Of a DNA stretch of 14,935 nucleotides, positions 7,261-12,969 are shown piece by piece. Below the pieces are notes generated by a model that was not told the DNA's origin, ran no database searches, and worked only from the letters and a program-made list of their open reading frames with translations. Source of the stretch: Betaproteobacteria bacterium. GTDB taxonomy: Bacteria > Pseudomonadota > Gammaproteobacteria > Burkholderiales > Gallionellaceae. Each line of letters opens with the position of its first letter. The stretch's first letter is position 1. The position numbers and the translations under genes were made by a program. Location: NCBI GenBank assembly GCA_028871775.1, contig JAGWMH010000017.1, positions 1-14,935 on the forward strand, written 5' to 3'.

Positions 7261-7840
7261 CGCGCAAGTAACCCGCAACACCCTGGAAACCAAGATTAGC
7301 GTCAAGCTGAATCTGGACGGCAGCGGCAAAGCCACGTTCGATACCGGCCTGCCGTTTCTCGAACACATGCTCGACCAGGTTGCGCGCCACGGCATGGTCG
7401 ATCTGGACATCGTCGCCAAGGGCGATCTGCACATCGATGCGCACCACACCGTTGAGGACATCGGCATCACCCTTGGCCAGGCATTCAACCAGGCAGTGGG
7501 CGACAAGAAAGGCTTGCGCCGCTATGGCCATGCCTATGTGCCATTGGATGAAGCGTTGTCGCGCGTGGTGCTGGATATTTCCGGCCGCCCCGGACTGGTG
7601 TTCAACGTGGATTTTGTGCGTTCCAGTGTGGGCGAATTCGAGGTGGACCTGGTGCGCGAGTTCTTCCAGGGTTTCGTCAACCATGCCCTGGTGACCCTGC
7701 ACATCGACAATCTGGCGGGCGACAACGCGCACCATCAGACGGAAACCGTGTTCAAGGCTTTCGGACGCGCACTGCGCATGGCGCTGGAGATTGATCCGCG
7801 CATGGCAGGCATGATGCCATCTACCAAGGGCGCACTGTAG
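7253..7840 (+). CDS. hisB: imidazoleglycerol-phosphate dehydratase
   Basis: This enzyme dehydrates imidazoleglycerol phosphate to imidazole-acetol phosphate. It is the monofunctional, manganese-dependent form (195 residues), without the histidinol-phosphatase domain fused in E. coli, so that phosphatase must be encoded elsewhere. Both metal-binding repeats are present: D-A-H-H-T-V-E-D (62-69) and N-A-H-H-Q-T-E (158-164), the latter followed by [11 protein letters not shown]. The C-terminus ends with the typical S-T-K-G-A-L. The ATG at 7253 overlaps the end of hisC by 8 bases, with AAGG at 7242-7245 as ribosome-binding site. hisH follows after 18 bases. Confidence 0.98.
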   Translation: MRSAQVTRNTLETKISVKLNLDGSGKATFDTGLPFLEHMLDQVARHGMVDLDIVAKGDLHIDAHHTVEDIGITLGQAFNQAVGDKKGLRRYGHAYVPLDEALSRVVLDISGRPGLVFNVDFVRSSVGEFEVDLVREFFQGFVNHALVTLHIDNLAGDNAHHQTETVFKAFGRALRMALEIDPRMAGMMPSTKGAL

Positions 7841-7858
7841 CAAGACACGCAAACAAGC

Positions 7859-8494
7859 ATGGTGGATATCGCAGTTGTAGACTATGGCATGGGAAACTTG
7901 CGCTCGGTGCAGCAGGCATTGCGCACCGTGGCGCCGGATGCTTCCATCGTAGTGACTAATGAACCGCAACAAGTCGCAAAGGCGGCGCGCGTGGTATTCC
8001 CTGGGCAGGGTGCGATGCCGGACTGCATGCGCGAGCTGGATGCGCGCGGCCTGCGCGCGGCGGTGCTGGAAGCGGCACGCAACAAGCCTTTTCTCGGCAT
8101 CTGCATCGGCCTGCAGATGTTGTTCGAGCACAGTGCGGAGGGCGACATTCCGGGGCTTGGTGTCCTGCCCGGCAAGGTGGTGCGCTTCGCCGCCAACCTG
8201 CGCGATGCGCAAGGCAACAAGCTGAAGGTGCCGCACATGGGCTGGAACCAGGTACATCATGCCGAGCACCCGCTGTGGCAAGGCATCCCCCAGGACGCGC
8301 GGTTTTATTTCGTGCACAGCTACTATGTGCAGCCGCAGGACAATGCGCTGGTGCAGGCCACCAGTTGTTATCCGCAGCCTTTCGTTTGCGCCGTGGCGCG
8401 AGATAATTTATTTGCCGTGCAGTTCCACCCGGAAAAAAGCCAGAGCGCCGGGCTGGCCCTGCTGCGGAATTTCGTGAAGTGGAATCCGGTGTAA
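7859..8494 (+). CDS. hisH: imidazole glycerol phosphate synthase, glutaminase subunit
   Basis: This class I glutamine amidotransferase subunit hydrolyses glutamine and channels ammonia to HisF, with which it forms the IGP synthase. The protein has 211 residues. The catalytic triad is visible: nucleophile C82 in L-G-I-C-I-G-L-Q, H190 and E192 in V-Q-F-H-P-E-K-S. The oxyanion-strand region P-G-Q-G-A (48-52) and the M-G-W-N-Q motif (127-131) are also present. The start chosen is ATG at 7859; a GTG directly after it (7862) is possible. No strong Shine-Dalgarno sequence is seen, so translation may depend on coupling to hisB 18 bases upstream. Confidence 0.97.
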   Translation: MVDIAVVDYGMGNLRSVQQALRTVAPDASIVVTNEPQQVAKAARVVFPGQGAMPDCMRELDARGLRAAVLEAARNKPFLGICIGLQMLFEHSAEGDIPGLGVLPGKVVRFAANLRDAQGNKLKVPHMGWNQVHHAEHPLWQGIPQDARFYFVHSYYVQPQDNALVQATSCYPQPFVCAVARDNLFAVQFHPEKSQSAGLALLRNFVKWNPV

Positions 8495-8528
8495 TTTTTA
8501 TTTTGTTCAATTGATAAATAGTGCTGCC

Positions 8529-9287
8529 ATGCTGATTATTCCTGCGATTGATTTGAAAGATGGACATTGTGTACGTTTGCGCCAGGGTGTGATGGAAGAT
8601 GCCACGGTGTTTTCCGAAGACCCGGCAGCGATGGCCAAACACTGGCTGGAACAGGGCGCGCGCCGCCTGCACCTGGTTGACCTGAACGGCGCGTTTGCCG
8701 GCAAGCCGAAGAATGAGGCCGCTGTCCGCAGCATCGTGGAAACAGTGGGACTGGACGTGCCGATCCAGCTCGGCGGCGGCATTCGCGATCTGGAAACCAT
8801 AGAACGCTATCTCGACATCGGTGTGACTTACATCATCGTCGGCACCGCAGCGGTGAAAGTGCCGGGCTTCCTGCATGAGGCTTGCGACGCTTTCCCCGGA
8901 CACATCATGGTGGGGCTGGATGCCAAGGGCGGCAAGGTGGCGGTGGACGGCTGGTCGAAACTCACCGGGCACGATGTGGCTGATCTGGCGCAACGCTTCG
9001 AAGGCTATGGCGTGGAAGCCATCATTTACACCGACATCGGCCGCGACGGCATGCTTTCCGGCGTGAATATTCCCGCGACGGTGGAACTGGCGCGCGGACT
9101 CACGGTACCCGTCATCGCCAGCGGCGGCATCACCAATCTCGACGATGTGCGCGCGCTGTGCGCGGTGCAGGACGAGGGCATCACCGGCGCGATTACCGGC
9201 CGCGCGCTCTACGAAGGCACGCTGGAGTTCGCCCCGGCGCAGGCCTTGGCCGACCAGCTAACCGAGGAAATGGGCGCAAAGATCTAG
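8529..9287 (+). CDS. hisA: ProFAR isomerase (phosphoribosylformimino-AICAR-phosphate isomerase)
   Basis: This beta-alpha barrel enzyme performs an Amadori rearrangement of ProFAR to PRFAR, the fourth step of histidine synthesis. The protein has 252 residues from ATG 8529, giving the canonical start [13 protein letters not shown] at 8511 would add six residues and is not needed. Catalytic D8 and D131 (V-G-L-D-A-K-G-G) are present. The two phosphate-binding loops are Q-L-G-G-G-I-R (80-86) and the S-G-G-I region near 199-202. The 34-base gap after hisH is AT-rich with no clear ribosome-binding site. The protein is homologous to HisF, encoded next. Confidence 0.97.
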   Translation: MLIIPAIDLKDGHCVRLRQGVMEDATVFSEDPAAMAKHWLEQGARRLHLVDLNGAFAGKPKNEAAVRSIVETVGLDVPIQLGGGIRDLETIERYLDIGVTYIIVGTAAVKVPGFLHEACDAFPGHIMVGLDAKGGKVAVDGWSKLTGHDVADLAQRFEGYGVEAIIYTDIGRDGMLSGVNIPATVELARGLTVPVIASGGITNLDDVRALCAVQDEGITGAITGRALYEGTLEFAPAQALADQLTEEMGAKI

Positions 9288-9331
9288 GTGCGGAATTCTC
9301 CCTTGTCCCTTTCCTCTTTACCCTTCACAGT

Positions 9332-10090
9332 ATGTTAGCCAAACGCATCATCCCCTGTCTGGACGTCACTGCCGGACGCGTGGTCAAGGGGGTCAGCTTC
9401 GTCGAATTGCGCGACGCGGGCGACCCGGTGGAGATTGCGCGCCGCTACGACGAGCAGGGCGCGGACGAACTCACCTTCCTCGACATCACCGCCAGCTCCG
9501 ATGATCGAGGCATCCTGTTCCGCATCATCGAGCAGGTGGCCGAGCAGGTGTTCATCCCGCTCACCGTGGGTGGCGGCGTGCGCCAGGTGGACGATGTGCG
9601 CAACCTGCTCAATGCGGGCGCCGACAAGGTGAGCATCAACACCTCCGCCGTGCTCAATCCGCAGCTGGTGGCAGATGCAGCGGGGCGTTACGGTTCGCAA
9701 TGCATCGTGGTGGCGATCGATGCCAAACAATCGGCAGCCGGGCGCTGGGAAGTGTTCACCCACGGTGGCCGCAAGGCAACCGGGCTGGATGCGGTGGCGT
9801 GGGCAAGGAACATGCAGGCGCTGGGGGCGGGTGAAATTTTGCTCACCAGCATGGACCGCGACGGCACCAGAAGCGGTTTTGACCTGGCGTTGACGCGCGC
9901 GGTGACCGACGCGCTGGAAATCCCGGTTATCGCCAGCGGCGGCGTGGGCAACCTGCAACACCTCGTGGATGGCGTGAAACTGGGCGGCGCCGATGCGGTG
10001 CTGGCGGCGAGCATCTTTCATTACGGAGAGTACACTGTGCAGCAGGCGAAACAATACATGGCGCAGCACGGCATCGAGGTGCGGTTATGA
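9332..10090 (+). CDS. hisF: imidazole glycerol phosphate synthase, cyclase subunit
   Basis: This subunit uses ammonia from HisH to convert PRFAR to imidazole glycerol phosphate and AICAR, the link to purine synthesis. The protein has 252 residues from ATG 9332 ([12 protein letters not shown]). The frame is open further upstream to 9158, but that part overlaps hisA and is not conserved. Catalytic D11 and D130 (V-V-A-I-D-A-K) and the phosphate loop V-G-G-G-V-R (79-84) are present, as is S-G-G-V-G-N near the end. The C-terminus G-I-E-V-R-L is normal for the family. Its stop lies inside an ATGA that is repeated at the hisI start 215 bases further on, so hisF and hisI were probably once directly overlapping. 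Confidence 0.97.
   Translation: MLAKRIIPCLDVTAGRVVKGVSFVELRDAGDPVEIARRYDEQGADELTFLDITASSDDRGILFRIIEQVAEQVFIPLTVGGGVRQVDDVRNLLNAGADKVSINTSAVLNPQLVADAAGRYGSQCIVVAIDAKQSAAGRWEVFTHGGRKATGLDAVAWARNMQALGAGEILLTSMDRDGTRSGFDLALTRAVTDALEIPVIASGGVGNLQHLVDGVKLGGADAVLAASIFHYGEYTVQQAKQYMAQHGIEVRL
10076..10090 (+). repeat. 15-bp direct repeat, left copy (hisF end)
   Basis: GAGGTGCGGTTATGA occurs here and again at 10291-10305. This copy encodes the last codons of hisF and its stop. The two perfect copies flank 200 bp of non-conserved sequence, as expected for a target-site duplication. Confidence 0.9.
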
Positions 10091-10169
10091 CACGGTGCGC
10101 GAAAGCGACGGGTACGGGAATAACCGCATCGCACCTCCTCCCGCAAGCGGCTGGCTGCGCCATAACCAG

Positions 10170-10202
10170 CGACTTGGCGAGCGTTGTTGGCTCGCCTAGT
10201 CG
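10170..10202 (+). other. stem-loop within the hisF-hisI insert
   Basis: CGACTTGGCGAGC (10170-10182) pairs with GCTCGCCTAGTCG (10190-10202), 13 positions with one T-T mismatch, around the loop GTTGTTG. ATAACC upstream and GGCTAAT downstream add weaker pairing. There is no T-run, so it is not a typical terminator. Confidence 0.65.
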
Positions 10203-10248
10203 AATGGCTAATAGTTCCACCAGTAACGCACCCGCAAGGAGTAGGCCG

Positions 10249-10279
10249 ATGGGTGCCCCGCTGCTTTGCAGCAACCCAT
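10249..10279 (+). other. two-part hairpin upstream of the hisI ribosome-binding site
   Basis: The outer stem is ATGGGT/ACCCAT and the inner stem GCTGC/GCAGC with a TTT loop. A C-rich bulge (GCCCC) sits on the 5' side and a single A on the 3' side. It directly follows the 19-nt motif at 10230-10248, as a similar hairpin does in the tatA-tatB insert. It ends 10 bases before the hisI Shine-Dalgarno sequence. Confidence 0.6.
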
Positions 10280-10290
10280 TCGCCCTGTCG

Positions 10291-10305
10291 GAGGTGCGGT
10301 TATGA
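10291..10305 (+). repeat. 15-bp direct repeat, right copy (hisI start)
   Basis: This is the second copy of GAGGTGCGGTTATGA. With the preceding G it supplies GGAGG (10290-10294), the hisI ribosome-binding site, and it contains the hisI ATG at 10302. GGAGGTGC (10290-10297) is perfectly complementary to GCACCTCC at 10131-10138. Confidence 0.9.
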
Positions 10306-10691
10306 GCGAAACGTGGCTGAACAGGGTGAATTGGGCTGATGACGGGCTGGTGCCCGCCATCGCGCAGGATGCGGCCAGCGGGCGTGTGCTGATGGTGGCA
10401 TGGATGGACCGCGAGGCGCTTAAGTGCACCGTACAATCCGGCGAGGCGGTATACTGGTCGCGTTCGCGCAAGAAACTGTGGCGCAAGGGGGAGGAATCCG
10501 GCCACATCCAGCGGGTAAAGGAAATCCGCCTTGATTGCGACGGCGACGTGGTGCTGCTGCAGGTGGAGCAAGTCGGCGGCATCGCCTGTCACACCGGGCG
10601 CGCAAGCTGCTTCTTCAGCCGTCTGGAAAACGGGCAGTGGGTGGAAACCGATGCGGTGCTTAAAACACCGGATGAGATTTATAAAAAATGA
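10302..10691 (+). CDS. hisI: phosphoribosyl-AMP cyclohydrolase
   Basis: This enzyme opens the adenine ring of phosphoribosyl-AMP to give ProFAR, the third step of the pathway; it is a zinc- and magnesium-dependent dimer. The protein has 129 residues from ATG 10302. GGAGG lies 7 bases upstream, and an in-frame TTG at 10266 lies inside the insert and is rejected. Metal ligands are visible: D-C-D-G-D (78-82), C96 in I-A-C-H-T-G-R and C103 in A-S-C-F-F. M-V-A-W-M-D (31-36) is the usual N-terminal signature. It is encoded separately from hisE, unlike the fused E. coli hisIE. Its stop overlaps the hisE start (ATGA, 10688-10691). Confidence 0.97.
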   Translation: MSETWLNRVNWADDGLVPAIAQDAASGRVLMVAWMDREALKCTVQSGEAVYWSRSRKKLWRKGEESGHIQRVKEIRLDCDGDVVLLQVEQVGGIACHTGRASCFFSRLENGQWVETDAVLKTPDEIYKK

Positions 10692-11011
10692 ACAACGACA
10701 TCCTGCAACGGCTGACGCAAACCCTGCAAGCGCGCAAACAGGCTGCTCCGGATAGCTCTTACGTCGCAAAATTGTTCAGCAAGGGCGAGGATGCCATCCT
10801 GAAAAAAATCGGCGAGGAAGCCACCGAAGTCGTGCTGGCAGCCAAAGGCGGCGACAAGACGCATCTGGTGCATGAAACTGCCGACCTGTGGTTTCATTGC
10901 ATGGTATTGCTGGCGCAACATGGTTTGAGCACGGACGATGTGCTGGGCGAACTGGCGCGGCGCGAAGGGGTGTCTGGCATCGCCGAAAAAAACAGCCGGA
11001 AAAAGGACTGA
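10688..11011 (+). CDS. hisE: phosphoribosyl-ATP pyrophosphatase
   Basis: This enzyme hydrolyses phosphoribosyl-ATP to phosphoribosyl-AMP and pyrophosphate, the second step of histidine synthesis. It is an all-alpha protein of the MazG-like fold with 107 residues. The magnesium-binding motif is seen as K-I-G-E-E-A-T-E (40-47) together with E63 and D66 in H-E-T-A-D-L-W-F-H. The start overlaps the hisI stop by four bases, and no strong Shine-Dalgarno sequence is seen, so translation is probably coupled. The lysine-rich C-terminus is short and ordinary. Confidence 0.97.
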   Translation: MNNDILQRLTQTLQARKQAAPDSSYVAKLFSKGEDAILKKIGEEATEVVLAAKGGDKTHLVHETADLWFHCMVLLAQHGLSTDDVLGELARREGVSGIAEKNSRKKD

Positions 11012-11013
11012 GC

Positions 11014-11361
11014 ATGAGCGACTGTATCTTTTGCAAGATTGCGCGCGGCGAAATTCCAAGCAAGAAGGTGTACGAGGACGGTGAATTCTTTGCCTTTCAC
11101 GATATCAACCCGGTTGCTCCGGTGCACTTCATGCTGATCCCCAAGCTGCATGTTGCATCGCTGCTGGAAGCCGACGCCAGCCATGCGGCGCTGCTGGGCA
11201 GGATGATGGTGCTTGCGCCCAAGCTGGCCAAGGAGCAGGGGCTGGACAACGGCTTCCGCATCGTCATCAACACCGGCAGGGGCGGCGGACAGGAAGTGAT
11301 GCATTTGCACATACATATCATCGGCGGCGGCCACATTCCGCCCATGGTGCGGCGCGGTTAA
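11014..11361 (+). CDS. hinT: HIT-family purine nucleoside phosphoramidase (HinT-like)
   Basis: This histidine-triad nucleotide hydrolase has 115 residues. Family members of the HinT branch cleave AMP-linked phosphoramidates and lysyl-AMP adducts. The triad H-L-H-I-H (97-101) lies in E-V-M-H-L-H-I-H-I-I-G-G. The N-terminus has C-I-F-C-K-I (4-9) and R-G-E-I-P-S (11-16), typical of the family. AAGGA at 11003-11007 lies 6 bases before the ATG at 11014, which lies 2 bases after the hisE stop. The frame is open upstream to 10888, but that portion is inside hisE and is rejected. Position between hisE and tatA is a recurrent arrangement in betaproteobacteria; a functional tie to histidine synthesis is not established. 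Confidence 0.94.
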   Translation: MSDCIFCKIARGEIPSKKVYEDGEFFAFHDINPVAPVHFMLIPKLHVASLLEADASHAALLGRMMVLAPKLAKEQGLDNGFRIVINTGRGGGQEVMHLHIHIIGGGHIPPMVRRG

Positions 11362-11388
11362 TGTGGCTCAATTTTTAGGAGAAACAAA

Positions 11389-11604
11389 ATGGGCGGACTG
11401 AGCATCTGGCACTGGTTGATTGTTTTGTTGGTCGTCATCCTGGTATTCGGCACCAAGAATCTGCGCAATATCGGCCGTGATCTGGGCGGCGCGGTGAAGG
11501 GCTTCAAGGAAGGCATGCAGGGCGATGAAGAGGCGCCCAAGCAGGTGAAAGGCGGTCAGACCATCGAGGGTGAAGTCAAGGACAAGACCCACACCAACGC
11601 ATAA
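11389..11604 (+). CDS. tatA: Sec-independent protein translocase subunit TatA
   Basis: This is the pore-forming or membrane-weakening subunit of the twin-arginine translocase, which exports folded proteins. It has 71 residues: a short periplasmic N-terminus (M-G-G-L-S-I-W-H-W), one membrane helix (about 9-20), the conserved F20-G21 hinge, an amphipathic helix (about 22-43) and an acidic and basic tail. AGGAGA (11377-11382) lies 6 bases before the ATG. The stop is followed within six bases by the left end of the hairpin-rich insert that separates tatA from tatB. Confidence 0.96.
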   Translation: MGGLSIWHWLIVLLVVILVFGTKNLRNIGRDLGGAVKGFKEGMQGDEEAPKQVKGGQTIEGEVKDKTHTNA

Positions 11605-11698
11605 CTCCAATTCCATTTCATCGGTGATACTGCGTTGGCCTCCTCGCTCACTCCTTGCCGTGCTACTTGCACTGTAGCTACCGCCGCCCATGCGGGCT

Positions 11699-11718
11699 TA
11701 ACTTCGCAAGCGAAGTTA
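11699..11718. other. perfect 9-bp stem-loop in the tatA-tatB insert
   Basis: TAACTTCGC (11699-11707) and GCGAAGTTA (11710-11718) are perfect inverted copies around AA; in RNA the loop would open to four bases. No T-run follows on either strand, so it is a structural element of the insert rather than a clear terminator. Confidence 0.65.
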
Positions 11719-11762
11719 GCGTGCGCTGAAACTTTCGTTTTCTGTGTCGTTCGCTTTGCGTC

Positions 11763-11790
11763 GCGGTCAATGCGAAGCATTGGGAACCGC
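11763..11790 (-). other. two-part hairpin in the tatA-tatB insert
   Basis: The outer stem is GCGGT/ACCGC and the inner stem CAATGC/GCATTG with a three-base loop and a three-base bulge. Read on the minus strand it has the bulge on the 5' side and the loop TTC. It directly follows the 19-nt motif (complement of 11792-11810), matching the arrangement in the hisF-hisI insert. Confidence 0.6.
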
Positions 11791-11857
11791 ACGGCATACC
11801 CCTTGCGGGTACAGCCGCCTTGTCTCACCTTCGAACTGAAATTGGAATAATCCGTTC

Positions 11858-12202
11858 ATGTTTGGGGTCGATTTCTCAGAGCTGATAGTGATCCTGGTGG
11901 TGGCTCTCATCGTCATCGGCCCGGAGCGCCTGCCTCGGGTGGCGCGCACCCTGGGCCTCCTGTGGGGGCGTGCGCAGCGCTATGTCAACGGCGTCAAGGC
12001 CGACATTGCGCGCGAAATGTCGATCGAGGAATTCCGCCGGTTGCAGCAAAAGATGAACCAGGAAGTTCTTGGTGCCGAACAGGCGGCGAATCAAATCACG
12101 CAGACCCTGAACCAGCAGGTGCAGCAAGTCAACAGCGCCATCGTGCAACAGGATCAGCCCGAGTTGCCCCCTGCAGAACAGAAAAAATTCCCCATTGATT
12201 GA
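11858..12202 (+). CDS. tatB: Sec-independent protein translocase subunit TatB
   Basis: TatB forms, with TatC, the receptor for twin-arginine signal peptides. It has 114 residues: an N-terminal membrane helix (about 7-20, M-F-G-V-D-F-S-E-L), the G21-P22-E-R-L-P hinge typical of TatB rather than TatA, a long amphipathic helix (about 24-75) and a Gln-rich, Pro-ending tail. The preceding insert ends 9 bases before the ATG, and the nearest purine stretch, GGAAT (11844-11848) inside the insert end, is a poor ribosome-binding site. Initiation may therefore be weaker than normal. The stop overlaps the tatC start by one base (TGATG). Confidence 0.95.
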   Translation: MFGVDFSELIVILVVALIVIGPERLPRVARTLGLLWGRAQRYVNGVKADIAREMSIEEFRRLQQKMNQEVLGAEQAANQITQTLNQQVQQVNSAIVQQDQPELPPAEQKKFPID

Positions 12203-12912
12203 TGAATACCAGTGACAGCTTCATCGCCCACCTGATCGAACTGCGCACCCGCCTGCTGCGTTCTTTCGTGGCCCTGATCGTGGTATTCATTGGCTTATTC
12301 CCGTGGGCGGCGGATCTGTATGCGCTGCTCGCGCGACCGCTGCTCGCCAAGCTGCCCAAGGGCGGGCAGATGATCGCCACCGACGTTACCACCCCGTTCT
12401 TCGTGCCGCTCAAGGTGGCGCTGATGACCGCGTTCCTGATTGCCCTGCCTTACATCCTGTACCAGGCGTGGCGCTTTGTTGCACCAGGTCTGTATGCACA
12501 CGAAAAACGTCTGGTGTGGCCGCTGATCATGTCCAGCACCGTGCTGTTTTTTTGCGGCATGGCCTTTGCCTACTTCGCCGTGTTTCCCGTGGTGTTCGGT
12601 TTCATCACCGCCTCTGCCCCGCAGGGCGTGGCGGTGATGACCGACATTGATAAATACCTGAGCTTCGTGCTGAATATGTTCGTCGCTTTCGGTTTGACCT
12701 TCCAGGTGCCGATTGCCGTGGTGGTGCTGGTCAGGATGGGTGTTGTGACTACCGCCAAACTCAGGGAAATCCGCCCCTACGTGATTGTCGGCGCATTTGT
12801 TGTCGGCGCCATCTTTACCCCGCCGGACGTGGTGTCGCAGTTCATGCTGGCGATGCCGTTGTGGTTGCTGTACGAAGCGGGCATCGTGGTGGGGGGATGG
12901 ATGAAGAAGTAG
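12202..12912 (+). CDS. tatC: Sec-independent protein translocase subunit TatC
   Basis: TatC is the polytopic core of the Tat receptor that recognises the twin-arginine motif. It has 236 residues with six predicted membrane helices. The cytoplasmic N-terminus H-L-I-E-L-R-T-R (10-17, with E13) and the first cytoplasmic loop F92-V-A-P-G-L-Y-A-H-E101-K-R correspond to the E. coli signal-binding residues E15, F94 and E103. D-V-T-T-P-F-F (61-67) and A-I-F-T-P-P-D-V-V-S-Q (near 195-205) are also family signatures. The ATG at 12202 shares its A with the tatB stop; a TTG at 12199 is possible but unnecessary. It is the last gene of the his-HIT-tat operon. Confidence 0.97.
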   Translation: MNTSDSFIAHLIELRTRLLRSFVALIVVFIGLFPWAADLYALLARPLLAKLPKGGQMIATDVTTPFFVPLKVALMTAFLIALPYILYQAWRFVAPGLYAHEKRLVWPLIMSSTVLFFCGMAFAYFAVFPVVFGFITASAPQGVAVMTDIDKYLSFVLNMFVAFGLTFQVPIAVVVLVRMGVVTTAKLREIRPYVIVGAFVVGAIFTPPDVVSQFMLAMPLWLLYEAGIVVGGWMKK

Positions 12913-12931
12913 GGCGCGTAGTACGTGCCCT
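12911..12931. terminator. hairpin between convergent tatC and protease genes
   Basis: AGGGCGCGT and ACGTGCCCT form a 9-bp stem (one G-T pair) with a 3-base loop, starting in the tatC stop codon. No T-run follows on either strand, so it is only a possible terminator or transcript-end stabiliser for the convergent units. Confidence 0.35.
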
Positions 12932-12969
12932 ACTCCAAAAACAACTTCGCCGCGTAGCCTCTGGCTTAA

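Larger units (their letters stand above)
10091..10290. mobile_element. 200-bp insert between hisF and hisI, possible MITE-like or structured repeat element
   Basis: This segment separates hisF from hisI and is bounded by a perfect 15-bp direct repeat. It holds a 13-bp stem with one mismatch and a 7-base loop (10170-10202, with weaker pairing extending outward), and a two-part hairpin (10249-10279). It also has the segment ATAACCGC-atc-GCACCTCC (10120-10138), complementary to both copies of the flanking repeat. No transposase is encoded. The plus strand has a 72-codon frame from ATG 10087 to TGA 10303-10305, overlapping both neighbours by four bases (ATGA). Its product (Ala/Ser-rich, no motif) is not recognised and I do not call it a gene. 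Part of the insert (10230-10248) matches the tatA-tatB insert in opposite orientation. Mobility is inferred from the duplication only. Confidence 0.6.
11610..11848. mobile_element. ~239-bp repeat-like insert between tatA and tatB with terminal inverted repeats
   Basis: tatA and tatB are usually close together, but here 253 bases intervene. ATTCCATTTCA (11610-11620) and TGAAATTGGAAT (11837-11848) are inverted copies differing by one inserted base, so they look like element ends. Inside are a 9-bp perfect stem at 11699-11718 (TAACTTCGC, loop AA), a two-part hairpin at 11763-11790, and a 5-bp stem at 11797-11811. No clear flanking target duplication is visible. A minus-strand open frame (11556-11828) runs through it into antisense of tatA and is not called as a gene. 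The right end stops 9 bases before the tatB ATG. Length and structure fit a MITE-like or other non-autonomous repeat; the family is not recognised. Confidence 0.6.

Noticed and set aside
9158..9331. 58-codon upstream extension of hisF
   Set aside because: It overlaps hisA, is Arg/Gly-rich, and the canonical HisF start [11 protein letters not shown] lies at 9332.
11556..11828. 90-codon minus-strand frame through the tatA-tatB insert
   Set aside because: It is mostly formed by the repeat element, runs antisense into tatA, has no ribosome-binding site and shows no domain. It is better explained as an accidental open frame in a repeat.
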